A stretch of 21,401 bases of DNA from JAWPMV01 sp038527215 (GTDB taxonomy: Bacteria > Bacteroidota > Bacteroidia > J057). The notes under the pieces were generated by a model, which saw only the letters and a program-made list of their open reading frames with translations, ran no database searches and was not told the DNA's origin. Both the position numbers and the translations under genes were made by a program. The stretch covers positions 1 to 21,401 of the forward strand of contig JBCBGC010000144.1 of NCBI GenBank assembly GCA_038527215.1, given 5' to 3'. This document shows, one piece after another, positions 1 to 8,233 of this stretch (position 1 is its first letter; every line of letters begins with the position of its first letter).

Positions 1-37
1 GCGGTAGAACGTGGAAGAGTAGGTAGACGCCAGCCTT
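1..37 (+). rRNA. rrf: 5S ribosomal RNA, 3' end only (partial)
   Basis: The first 37 bases match the 3' part of bacterial 5S rRNA: the stretch GGAAGAGTAGGTAGACGCCAG lines up with the E. coli tail GCGAGAGTAGGGAACTGCCAG, including the conserved GAGTAGG loop and the closing GCCAG of helix I. A strong intrinsic terminator follows directly, as expected at the end of an rRNA operon. The 5' part, and presumably 23S and 16S, lie before the window. The exact mature 3' end (about 35-37) is an estimate. Confidence 0.85.
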
Positions 38-66
38 AAGCCTCCCCAATGGGGAGGCTTCTTTGT
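38..66 (+). terminator. Intrinsic terminator of the rRNA operon
   Basis: AAGCCTCCCC (38-47) and GGGGAGGCTT (51-60) form a perfect 10-bp, GC-rich stem with a 3-base loop (AAT), followed on the + strand by CTTTGTTTT. It directly follows the 5S tail. Read on the minus strand there is no T-run after the stem, so it should end the rRNA transcript and not the converging nanA transcript, whose stop codon lies at 68-70. Confidence 0.92.
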
Positions 67-67
67 T

Positions 68-1000
68 TTACCCCCCACCTCCCGTGCAAACTTCCCAGGC
101 CTCGCCGGAAAGTGCCTGGGCCAGCTGCCCTTTTTCTTCCTCAGTCAAATTCCCCAAAGGAAGCCGACAAGGCCCCATTTCCAACCCACTGGCCAACTCC
201 ATCAAGTATTTTCCGGCTTTTACGCCGCCACCGGCTGCGATAAGGTGCAGAATGATGCGGTTCAGCCGCACTTGCCATGCCTTTGCCTCCGCATGGTCTC
301 CCCTTTCCCAGGCTTTGCGCAGCTGCACGAAGCCCGGTCCCAAATAATTATAGGTGCTTCCTACCGCTCCTTTGATGCCCAGCCCCAGGGCGGCCAGGTG
401 AATTTCGTCTACGCCAAACAGAAAACTATGCTGAGGGCTCAGCAATTCCATAATCCGGATCACATCCACCAGGTTTTCTTCCGTAAACTTCAACCCGGCA
501 AAATTGGGAATCCGTTCCAAGGCCAGGGCGACAAAATCGGGAATGGAAACCTTCAGGCGGGTCATCCCGGGAAGATGATAATAGAAAAATGGTAGCTGCG
601 GTGCTTCTTTGGCCACTTGCTGACAGGAAACCAATAAGTCTTCAGGGGAGGCCGGGGCAAAGAAGCCCGGAAGCATCTGGGCCATTCCAGCGATCGGTAA
701 ACTGCCCGCATGACGGGCCAATTGTTGGGCATGGCCCAGGGCATTGGCCCCCACATGAACCAATATCTGGAAATCTGCTGCCTGAAAGGGGACCCAGGCC
801 TCAGCCAGAGCCATGCGCTCTTCCAGGGTGAGGGATAGGCCTTCTCCGGTGGTCCCGGCCACGAACACCCCGGAGACGCCTTTGTTCCGCAGGAAAGCTG
901 CATAAGCAGGAATGTGGGATAGGTTCAGTTCGCCATTCTGGTCCATGGGGGTAAAGGGCGCAGCGATCAGCCCGGTAATAGGGGTAAAAGTAGTAGCCAT
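68..1000 (-). CDS. nanA: N-acetylneuraminate lyase (DapA/NanA superfamily aldolase)
   Basis: This 310-residue (beta/alpha)8 aldolase cleaves N-acetylneuraminate to N-acetylmannosamine and pyruvate in the cytoplasm. Visible hallmarks are the GTTGEG substrate loop near residue 49, the YYHLPGMT motif with the predicted catalytic Tyr141, and the Schiff-base lysine Lys171 in GLKFTEENL. YYH followed by a Pro, plus GLKF, is typical of sialic acid lyases rather than dihydrodipicolinate synthases, which usually have YNVPSRT. The Tyr-Lys spacing of 30 resembles the animal-type NPL subgroup; the E. coli enzyme has 28. The ATG at 1000 lies 15 bases after the stop of the symporter gene, so the two are almost surely one operon. 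That context supports sialic acid over other 2-keto acids. The 3' end runs to within 8 bases of the rRNA terminator stem. Confidence 0.9.
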   Translation of the reverse strand: MATTFTPITGLIAAPFTPMDQNGELNLSHIPAYAAFLRNKGVSGVFVAGTTGEGLSLTLEERMALAEAWVPFQAADFQILVHVGANALGHAQQLARHAGSLPIAGMAQMLPGFFAPASPEDLLVSCQQVAKEAPQLPFFYYHLPGMTRLKVSIPDFVALALERIPNFAGLKFTEENLVDVIRIMELLSPQHSFLFGVDEIHLAALGLGIKGAVGSTYNYLGPGFVQLRKAWERGDHAEAKAWQVRLNRIILHLIAAGGGVKAGKYLMELASGLEMGPCRLPLGNLTEEEKGQLAQALSGEAWEVCTGGGG

Positions 1001-1015
1001 AAGTAGAAGCTTATC

Positions 1016-3706
1016 TTAGGATTCAGGGTCTTGATCCAAGGTCCTGAAAGTGAGATTTTTCAAAGGTTTGGGTTGGCCGGGGAGCATCAGGCTAGCCAGG
1101 TAACCGATAATCAGACAGGAAAGGAAGCCGGTAGCAGTGAAGAGGAGGATATGCACACTGTGAGAAGTGGCCACCAGGTATTGAATAAACATGCTGGCGA
1201 TCAAACCAACCAGCGCACCACGTCCGTGGGCTTTTTGACTAATGAACCCTAAGACAAAAACGCCGCCCAGACCTCCGGTAAACAAGCCCACCACCTTCAG
1301 AAATTCATCCCAAAGCGATTTAATATCCCAACTGGCCATCATGATGGCGAACATGGTCCCCAAGAGTCCGGCTACCTGGGTAGAGTTTTGGGCTACTTTC
1401 AACAAGTTCCCCCGCCAACTAAATCTACGATGGAAATCGGTCGTGTAAGCGGTAGCCACTGAGTTCATGCTGCTACTTAGACTGGACATGGACGCGGCAA
1501 AGATCCCCGCAATCAATAAGCCTGAAACCCCCGGAGGCAGTTCTGAAACGATGAACCAGGGGAAAATAGCATCCGTAGCCGATAAAGCAGGATGAACCTC
1601 CGCAGGCGCGGCACTGTAACGGGCAAATAGGATGGTGCCTATGGCAAAAAATATAATGGTTGCAGGGACCACCAGGATGGCGTTCGTCCAAATGCTACGA
1701 CGAGCGCCCGCCATATCGGTCGCGGTCAAATAGCGTTGTACTACGGTTTGGTCTGTTCCATAAAAAACCACATTGGAGAACACGGCCGCAGCCAAGACTA
1801 CCCCGAAAGTCGGTTCCTGCCAATTCCACCGCAGGTCGATCAGGTTGAACTTGTCATTTTCTACCGCGATCTGCCACACCCCTGAGAAGCCTCCGTCGAT
1901 TTCACTGATCATCAATACAATGCAAAGCAGGGCTCCCCCCATCAAGACGATGACCTGCATAACGTCCGTCCAAACTACCCCTTCAATTCCCCCCATCATG
2001 GTATAAACAACACTAATGATTCCCATGGTCAGGATGCACAGTTCGATATTAAAGCCGCTGACGGTATGTAAAGCGATCGCCGGCAGATACAGCACAATCC
2101 CAATTCGACCCAACTGGTACGCCATAAAAGCCAGGCTGCCAATCAGGCGGATAGCCACATTGAAACGTTGTTCCAGATATTCATAGACGGAAGTGATGTC
2201 CAAGCGCTGGTAAAAGGGCAGGAAGAGCGCAATAATGATGGGCGCTACCAGAAAAGGCCCCATATTGTAGACAAAGTAAGACCAGTCCGTGGCAAAGGTT
2301 TTGGCTGGGATGGCCATAAAACTAATGGCGCTGAGCACCGTGCCAAAGATACTGAGTCCGGCTGCCCACCACGGGATTCTGCCGCCTCCTTTGAAGTAGT
2401 CCTCCAGACTTAGTTGTCTTTTGGAAAAATGCCAGCCTACCCAGATCAGGACCAGAAAATAGGCTCCCACGACCAGGATATTGATCCACCCAAAGGTTTG
2501 GTGGCCCGAAGCGATCTTCAATTGGATGACCTTCGGACTTCTTTTCCCGGGACTGATTTCTCCGGAGGCCAGCACGATCCGGTCCCCCGTGTGAATGGCG
2601 GGCGTGGTTACAGGAAGTTTTCCGGGAAAAGAATCTATCAGGGACCACTGATCCGTGATGGTATAATAACTGAGGAGCTGGGGAGAAAAGCCCGGATGTT
2701 GATCCAGAAGCTGATTCCGAAGCTTGGTTAGCTGGGCTATCTGCGCAGTATCTGGCGTCTGCATCATGAGCCGGTTGAGACTGTCTAGTTGCGTAAAGAT
2801 CCTGCCTCTGTCTCCTCCCATTACCCAAATATGCGCAGCTCCGGTTGGCGCAGCTGTAGCTCCCATCAGACAAAGGGGCGGGCCTCCATTTACTTGTATA
2901 GGATTGAGTCTATGCCAGCTTTGGGTCCAGGGATCATATCGGTAGCCATCGGTGTGGAGCTGGGTGTTGGTTTTCCCGGGAAGCCGTCCACTAAACAAGT
3001 AAAGCTGATTATGCAGCCCATTGCTCTGACAGCTTACCACGGGTAAAATACGGGCTGGACCCGGCCAGGAAGGTAATTTTGTCCATTTCTGACAGCGAGC
3101 ATCCAGTCGGTAAAAAAAAGATTCTCTGGGGGGCTGCTTCATGGAGTTTTGTCCGCCCGTGATATAGACCTCCCCTTTTAGCAGACAACCTCCCATAAAA
3201 GCCAGGGGTTCTGGAAGCTCAGGCAGAAACTGCAGCTCGATTTCCTGCTGTTCTTCGTTCCAGGCCAATCGGAAAACCTCGCGGGAGCAGCTCACCCCAT
3301 CTGTGCCTCCTATACAAAGTATCCCATCGGTGGTGGATAAACTGACGCCATAGGCGAGGGAAGCAGGTAAGACTTGTTTGGATTGTTGCCATTGTGGGGC
3401 ACCAGGCAGGAGGTAAAAAATATCCCTACTGTATTTTTTTTGTCCCCCTTCCCAGGGCATGGCTTCGGGAAAATTGGCTCCTCCTGCCAGGATCAGGACT
3501 TCCTGATGGACGCCTGTAAAAGCGCCGGCATACCCGTGCTGAAGGAGAGAACCTTTAGCTGGAGGCAGGGCAGGGAGGCTATCCCAGCGAAAAAACACGG
3601 GTTCCTGCGCCATGAGGCGGTTCCCATAAATGCCTAATCCACTGATAGGTATACCCAGGGCAACCCACCATATAAGCGCTAAAAGTAAGTATCGGTTTGG
3701 AACCAT
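1016..3706 (-). CDS. Secreted Kelch (cyclically permuted mutarotase/NanM-like) domain fused to sodium:solute symporter
   Basis: This 896-residue protein has two domains. Residues about 5-27 are a signal peptide or membrane anchor. Residues about 40-395 are a Kelch beta-propeller of the cyclically permuted mutarotase (NanM-like) family, with the signature LAGGANFPEAMPWEGG near residue 75 and later blade motifs such as CIGGTDG and YITGGQNS. From about residue 406 to the end (roughly 490 residues, 13-14 membrane segments) is a sodium:solute symporter. Its serine-rich ASMSSLSSSMNS motif near residue 740 corresponds to the Na2-site helix of vSGLT and SiaT-type transporters. The propeller should lie in the periplasm, which fits the external N-terminus of this transporter family. 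The likely role is anomer conversion of sialic acid coupled to Na+-driven uptake, inferred from the nanA gene 15 bases downstream. The start ATG has a good GGGAGG ribosome site 8 bases upstream. Confidence 0.9.
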   Translation of the reverse strand: MVPNRYLLLALIWWVALGIPISGLGIYGNRLMAQEPVFFRWDSLPALPPAKGSLLQHGYAGAFTGVHQEVLILAGGANFPEAMPWEGGQKKYSRDIFYLLPGAPQWQQSKQVLPASLAYGVSLSTTDGILCIGGTDGVSCSREVFRLAWNEEQQEIELQFLPELPEPLAFMGGCLLKGEVYITGGQNSMKQPPRESFFYRLDARCQKWTKLPSWPGPARILPVVSCQSNGLHNQLYLFSGRLPGKTNTQLHTDGYRYDPWTQSWHRLNPIQVNGGPPLCLMGATAAPTGAAHIWVMGGDRGRIFTQLDSLNRLMMQTPDTAQIAQLTKLRNQLLDQHPGFSPQLLSYYTITDQWSLIDSFPGKLPVTTPAIHTGDRIVLASGEISPGKRSPKVIQLKIASGHQTFGWINILVVGAYFLVLIWVGWHFSKRQLSLEDYFKGGGRIPWWAAGLSIFGTVLSAISFMAIPAKTFATDWSYFVYNMGPFLVAPIIIALFLPFYQRLDITSVYEYLEQRFNVAIRLIGSLAFMAYQLGRIGIVLYLPAIALHTVSGFNIELCILTMGIISVVYTMMGGIEGVVWTDVMQVIVLMGGALLCIVLMISEIDGGFSGVWQIAVENDKFNLIDLRWNWQEPTFGVVLAAAVFSNVVFYGTDQTVVQRYLTATDMAGARRSIWTNAILVVPATIIFFAIGTILFARYSAAPAEVHPALSATDAIFPWFIVSELPPGVSGLLIAGIFAASMSSLSSSMNSVATAYTTDFHRRFSWRGNLLKVAQNSTQVAGLLGTMFAIMMASWDIKSLWDEFLKVVGLFTGGLGGVFVLGFISQKAHGRGALVGLIASMFIQYLVATSHSVHILLFTATGFLSCLIIGYLASLMLPGQPKPLKNLTFRTLDQDPES

Positions 3707-3875
3707 GCCTTCTGCCTCCCTCAGAACAAGAAATAGACCTGCCCTGATTTGATTTCGTCGGGTTAAATTAATAGATGATTCTCAAAGAAAATATAGCAGA
3801 GATGATATTCTTATTCACCCTGATTGAAGCTTCGGTTTTTGGAAAATGCTGAACGGCGATTGAAATTCAAGGTAG

Positions 3876-4988
3876 GTGGAAAATCAAGATCAGTATTTGC
3901 TTGCCCTGGCGATGACAAAAGGGCTCGGGCCAGTGAATGTAAAAAACATGATTGCCTACTGTGGCAGTGCCCATGCTATTTTCGAAAGTTCCCCTGCTAA
4001 GTTGAGCAAAGCCCCCGGCATCGGACAAAAACTGGCCAGACTGGCCCTAGATTCTCCCATGCTGGCCAAGGCAGAAAAGGAAATAGCCTTCTGTGGTAAG
4101 CATGACATTCAAATCATGAGCTACCTGCACGAAGCCTATCCCAATGCCCTAAAGTTTATCCATGATGCACCCCTCTTTCTTTTTCAAAAAGGGGCGATTA
4201 ATCTCAACCAACAGACCAATTTAGCCATTGTTGGCACCCGCAAGGCCACAGCCTACGGACAGGCGCTGGCAGAGGAATTTTCTCAATTTTTTGCTGAAAG
4301 AGGCATCAATGTAGTAAGTGGTCTGGCCTATGGTATAGATATAACGGCCCATCGGGCGGCCTTAGCAGTAGGAGGAAAAACGACCGCAGTCCTGGCTCAT
4401 GGACTCGATATGATGTATCCCGCGGTGCATAAATCCAAGGCATTAAAAATGTTGGAAAGCGGGGGATGGGTCTCTGAATACTTTACCGGGACGAAACCTG
4501 AACCCCCTTTTTTTCCTGCGCGTAACCGCATCATTTCTGGCATTTGTCAGGGCGTGCTGGTCGTAGAGGCCGGAGAAAAAGGGGGAGCACTGATCACGGC
4601 GCGGACCGCCTTTGAGCAGAACCGACAAGTCTATGCCATCCCCGGCAGGCTTTCAGACCCCTATTCCCAGGGATGCCACCGCCTCATCGCCGAAGATATT
4701 GCCCGGCTGGTAACCCGCCCTCAGCAAATTCTGGATGATCTGGAGATTGATTGGCAGCATCATGATGACCTGACCGAGCAGCTCAATCTTTTTTTGCCTG
4801 CCCCTGAAATCTTACTCACCGCTGAAGAAGCCAAAATCCTGAATTTCCTGGCTCAGGGAGAGGCCGTGGTCGATCAGATAGGGCAGGCAACGGGCATCCC
4901 CATGGCTCGGTTACAATCCTTGCTGCTCAGCATGGAATTCAAGTCGTTAGTCCGGCAATTACCCGGAAAAAAATTCCTCAAGATATAG
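3876..4988 (+). CDS. dprA: DNA-processing protein DprA
   Basis: DprA binds incoming single-stranded DNA during natural transformation and loads RecA; it is cytoplasmic and non-enzymatic. The 370 residues show the usual order. An N-terminal helix-hairpin-helix part carries APGIGQKLAR (about residues 47-56). The Rossmann domain carries IVGTRKATAYG (about 114), SGLAYGIDITAHRAAL (about 148), PARNRIISG (about 214) and GGALITARTAFEQNRQVYAIPG across about 236-257. The C-terminal winged helix begins at LTAEEAKIL (about 313). The start is GTG at 3876: an in-frame TAG sits immediately before it (3873-3875), and the next in-frame ATG would remove conserved N-terminal residues. It heads a + strand run with a PLD nuclease gene just downstream, and is divergent from the sialic acid operon across a 169-bp spacer. 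Confidence 0.95.
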   Translation: MENQDQYLLALAMTKGLGPVNVKNMIAYCGSAHAIFESSPAKLSKAPGIGQKLARLALDSPMLAKAEKEIAFCGKHDIQIMSYLHEAYPNALKFIHDAPLFLFQKGAINLNQQTNLAIVGTRKATAYGQALAEEFSQFFAERGINVVSGLAYGIDITAHRAALAVGGKTTAVLAHGLDMMYPAVHKSKALKMLESGGWVSEYFTGTKPEPPFFPARNRIISGICQGVLVVEAGEKGGALITARTAFEQNRQVYAIPGRLSDPYSQGCHRLIAEDIARLVTRPQQILDDLEIDWQHHDDLTEQLNLFLPAPEILLTAEEAKILNFLAQGEAVVDQIGQATGIPMARLQSLLLSMEFKSLVRQLPGKKFLKI

Positions 4989-5072
4989 CCCCAAATGCAG
5001 GCAGATTTCCGGCTAATAAGCTATTTTCATCCACCTGGAAAAATGGTAACTTGGGCCCTTATTTGTGCCCTC

Positions 5073-5762
5073 ATGCCCAATTTGGAAGAATTATTTCGGC
5101 AAACGCTGGAAGATGAAGTCCTCAGCCGTTCTGAAAGGAAGGCGCTGGCCAAAATCCTGTTGGAGGAGCCCCTGGATCAGCGGGAAAAACAGGTGTTAAG
5201 AAGCAAAATTTTTCAAATGGCTGGTTCTGTGTTGGAGGATGATGAGGACCGTCGCATCCTGCAATGGCTGTACGAAGCGAATAAGTTACTGGCCCGGGGA
5301 GAAGCAAAAGAAGTGCGGGGCGAAAACCAGGTATACTTTAGTCCGGGAGACGCCTGCCTCGAAACCATCAAACTCATGGTTAGACAAGCCAGGTTTAGCC
5401 TGGATATTTGTGTCTTTACCATCAGTGATGACCGAATCACCCGGGAAATCCTCAACCGGGCTCAACAAGGACTCACCGTTCGTATCCTGACGGACAACGA
5501 AAAACTCCACGATAAAGGCTCAGATATTGATCGCATGGCCGCCGCGGGTATCTCGGTGCGGATTGATGCTACCCATCACCACATGCACCACAAATTCGCC
5601 CTGGTGGATGATAGATACATTCTGACCGGTAGTTATAACTGGACCCGCAGTGCGGCCGAGTATAATGAGGAGAATCTGTTGGTGTCGGATGATGCCAACA
5701 CCATTCGACAATTCCAGAAAAAGTTTGACGAATTATGGGCTGAGATGCAGCCCTACACCTGA
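5073..5762 (+). CDS. Phospholipase D-like (single HKD) nuclease-type protein with N-terminal helical domain
   Basis: The protein carries one PLD catalytic motif, HHKFALVD followed by GSYNWT and NEEN, in its C-terminal third. A preceding core includes the FSPGDACLETI and LDICVFTISDD strands. Single-HKD proteins of the Nuc/PLD6 type work as homodimers on DNA or RNA phosphodiesters or on cardiolipin; the substrate here is unknown. The first 75 residues are charged and helical (LEELFRQTLEDEVLSRSERK) with no signal peptide, which suggests a cytoplasmic protein. The start is uncertain. The frame is open from an ATG at 4995, with further ATGs at 5043 (GGAAAA just upstream) and 5073. I prefer 5073 because the extra 26 residues look unlike a conserved N-terminus. 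The gene follows dprA closely and is probably cotranscribed, so a role in DNA processing is possible but not shown. Confidence 0.85.
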   Translation: MPNLEELFRQTLEDEVLSRSERKALAKILLEEPLDQREKQVLRSKIFQMAGSVLEDDEDRRILQWLYEANKLLARGEAKEVRGENQVYFSPGDACLETIKLMVRQARFSLDICVFTISDDRITREILNRAQQGLTVRILTDNEKLHDKGSDIDRMAAAGISVRIDATHHHMHHKFALVDDRYILTGSYNWTRSAAEYNEENLLVSDDANTIRQFQKKFDELWAEMQPYT

Positions 5763-5796
5763 ATGCAGGTACTTAGAGACGATTGAATGACACTAC

Positions 5797-8073
5797 ATGG
5801 ATAAGCTTTTGACATACCGGAAACCCCTCCTTTGGGTGGTGGTGGTGCTCACGCTGGTATTTGGATACGGTATTTCTCGCTTGTCAATCAATTTCAGTTT
5901 TGAAAGTTTTTATCCCACCGATGACCCGGAAGCCCTTTACCATGATGCTTATCAGGCTCGATTTTCGGAGGATCAAAACTATATGGTGTATATCGCCCTC
6001 AAGAGTCCTGCGGAAGATATCTTCGATTCTACCTTTCTCACGCAAAGCCAGGCCTTGCTGCAACGCATGGCCTTACACCCAGGGGTTGATTCGGTGGTTA
6101 CGGCCTTGAATTTTCAACTCATTCGACGCCGGGGCCTGGGCTATCGGGAATATGCCTATCTCGATATCCAGGATCAGGCATCCATTGAACGATCCCGGGA
6201 ACGCATCCAGGCTGATACGAGCTTTAAGGGCATTTTTATCACCCACGACTACCGACATCTTTGCGCCTACTACTTTATCGATCCGGACATCTTTGATACC
6301 CGCGACCGGGACCTCCTTAGCAATGCTTTAGAAGCAGACCTGGAATCCTCCGGTATGGACTATGTGGTAACGGGCATTCCTTTTATTAGAACCAAGTATG
6401 TAGAGAAAATTGCCATCGAATTGGGCATGTTCGTGTCCATGGCCATCATTCTCATCATTGTGGTCCTTTGGTTTACCTATCGCAATGGCTGGGGAGTGCT
6501 GATTCCCCAAGTGGCGGTTTTGACCGGATTGGCCTGGACCCTGGGACTCATGGGGTGGACGGGAGAAAGCATTGACTTGATCAACAATCTGCTGATTCCC
6601 ATTTTGTTCGTCGTGGGCATGTCCGATGTGATTCATCTGACCACCCGCTATCTATTTGAACTCCGGGCGGGGCGAGACCGGGACACGGCCATGGCATTGA
6701 CCCTCAAAGAAATTGGCCTTTCGATCTTCCTCACCAGTTTCACTACGGCGGTAGGCTTTGCTTCTTTGCTGATTTCCCGGATTCCCCCGATTCGTTACTT
6801 CGGCTTATATGCAGCGGCAGGGGTCATATTTACCTTTTTCATATCGGTCGTCATTCTACCCAATGCCCTGATCCGCATTAATCCAGAGAAATTTTTACGG
6901 GTAAAATCCATTGAAAACTTCCCCTGGTGGGACCGTAATATTGGTAGGCTGGATCAGTTGACGAAAACCCACGGCAAGTGGATCGTTACCTTTTTCGTTT
7001 TGCTCATTATGGCTAGCGGCCTGTTAATTTTTCGCATTCCTACCCAGAGTTATCTGATTGAGGATATTGGGAAAAATGATCCGATCCGGAAATCTATGGA
7101 ATTCTTTGAGGAGAATGGCTTCGGATTGCGCCCCTTTGAAGTGGGGATTGAAATGACCGATAGCAGCCGTCGGATTACGGACCGGGAAGTCTTGCTGCAA
7201 CTGCAGGAAGTGCAGGATTTTCTGGGGGAGCGGGTGAAATTCAGCCCCTTTCTTTCGCCTGTCAACGTGGTCCGACAAGCCAACTACCTTTATCATTACA
7301 GCCGGGACCAGCATTTCAAGATTCCCGATACCCAGGAAGAGATAGATGAGCTATATGACCTCTTGTATTTGCAGGGCGGAGAAGAAATTTTGAAAAGGGT
7401 GCAGACTCCGAATGGCATGCAAGCCCGCCTGAGTTCCCGTATTGCCGATATAGGAACCGATGCTTTTGCCCAACTGTGGCAGGAATTAGAGCTGCACATG
7501 GCCCAGCGGGAGGAGCCGCTATATTTCCGCATGCAGCCCACGGGCCACGCCTACCTTACCGAACAAAACCTGCTCTATGTTCGCTACAGCCTCTTAGGGG
7601 GCCTGGCTATTGCCTTCGTGGTGATTGCTTTTGTGATTGGCTGGCTGTTTCGTTCCGGCAAAATATTGATGGTGAGCATGGTCCCTAACATCATTCCCCT
7701 GATTCTCACGGGTGGGTTTATGGGCCTCTTTGGCATTCAATTGACCGCCTCCACGGCCCTGGTATTTGTCATTGCCTTTGGGATAGCGGTAGATGACACC
7801 ATCCACTTTTTGTCCCGATACAGAATTGAAAGAAACCAGGGAGCTACCGTGGATGCGGCCATCAGTGCCACCATGCAAGGCACAGGTAAGGCCATGATCA
7901 TTACTTCCCTGATCCTGATTGCGGGTTTTGTATTGCTGATTGCTTCCGACTTCGGCGGAACCTTTAATACCGGACTTTTCACCGCCTTGACCATCGTCTT
8001 CGCCTTGCTGGCTGACCTGGTCCTGCTCCCCGTATTGCTTCGCTGGGTGGACAAGGACGAGACGCCTGAATAA
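5797..8073 (+). CDS. MMPL/RND superfamily exporter (COG1033-like)
   Basis: This 758-residue inner-membrane transporter has the duplicated RND layout of the MMPL/sterol-sensing-like group. One membrane helix lies at about 11-29, followed by an extracytoplasmic loop to about 205 and a bundle of five helices (about 209-355). Then comes a seventh helix (about 395-414), a second external loop to about 600 and a final five-helix bundle. The proton-relay region appears as VGMSDVIHLTTRY (about 273) in the first half and FGIAVDDTIHFLSRY (about 662) in the second. Members export lipids or hydrophobic molecules using the proton gradient; the substrate cannot be read from sequence. There is no membrane-fusion or outer-membrane partner nearby, which is usual for this group. 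It starts 34 bases after the PLD gene and is followed by a probable terminator. Confidence 0.9.
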   Translation: MDKLLTYRKPLLWVVVVLTLVFGYGISRLSINFSFESFYPTDDPEALYHDAYQARFSEDQNYMVYIALKSPAEDIFDSTFLTQSQALLQRMALHPGVDSVVTALNFQLIRRRGLGYREYAYLDIQDQASIERSRERIQADTSFKGIFITHDYRHLCAYYFIDPDIFDTRDRDLLSNALEADLESSGMDYVVTGIPFIRTKYVEKIAIELGMFVSMAIILIIVVLWFTYRNGWGVLIPQVAVLTGLAWTLGLMGWTGESIDLINNLLIPILFVVGMSDVIHLTTRYLFELRAGRDRDTAMALTLKEIGLSIFLTSFTTAVGFASLLISRIPPIRYFGLYAAAGVIFTFFISVVILPNALIRINPEKFLRVKSIENFPWWDRNIGRLDQLTKTHGKWIVTFFVLLIMASGLLIFRIPTQSYLIEDIGKNDPIRKSMEFFEENGFGLRPFEVGIEMTDSSRRITDREVLLQLQEVQDFLGERVKFSPFLSPVNVVRQANYLYHYSRDQHFKIPDTQEEIDELYDLLYLQGGEEILKRVQTPNGMQARLSSRIADIGTDAFAQLWQELELHMAQREEPLYFRMQPTGHAYLTEQNLLYVRYSLLGGLAIAFVVIAFVIGWLFRSGKILMVSMVPNIIPLILTGGFMGLFGIQLTASTALVFVIAFGIAVDDTIHFLSRYRIERNQGATVDAAISATMQGTGKAMIITSLILIAGFVLLIASDFGGTFNTGLFTALTIVFALLADLVLLPVLLRWVDKDETPE

Positions 8074-8074
8074 G

Positions 8075-8099
8075 CGGTTCCGCTCAGGGTCCGTTTTTT
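8075..8099 (+). terminator. Probable intrinsic terminator after the MMPL exporter gene
   Basis: CGGTTCC (8075-8081) pairs with GGGTCCG (8087-8093) around a 5-base loop, with one T-T mismatch and one G-T pair, and is followed by six T residues. It begins 2 bases after the exporter stop codon, where the dprA-PLD-exporter run would end. Confidence 0.55.
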
Positions 8100-8233
8100 C
8101 AGAACCAATTCCCCCGTTTTGGGCTGGAAACGCCCTTTTTGCCCCTGCCTAAAAGTCCGTCTTCTCGAATTAGTTGATTATTTCTGTTAACTTGAGAAAA
8201 CCCTTCACGTTTGAGGGAGAAACTATTTTCCCC

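Noticed and set aside
49..347. Overlapping + strand open frames at the left end
   Set aside because: They run through the 5S terminator and antisense to nanA, with no recognisable protein signal; nanA on the minus strand explains the region.
2322..2873. A 183-residue minus-strand frame inside the symporter gene
   Set aside because: It is an alternative frame of the Kelch/symporter gene with low-complexity, unstructured translation. The long fused frame carries clear domain signatures.
3707..3875. Promoters in the dprA/symporter divergent spacer
   Set aside because: A divergent promoter pair must lie here and the spacer is AT-rich, but no acceptable TTTG/TAnnTTTG match with correct spacing was found on either strand.
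8121..8140. GGGC-loop-GCCC followed by TTTTT downstream of the exporter gene
   Set aside because: The stem is only 4 bp with a 7-base loop; the hairpin at 8075-8099 is a better terminator.
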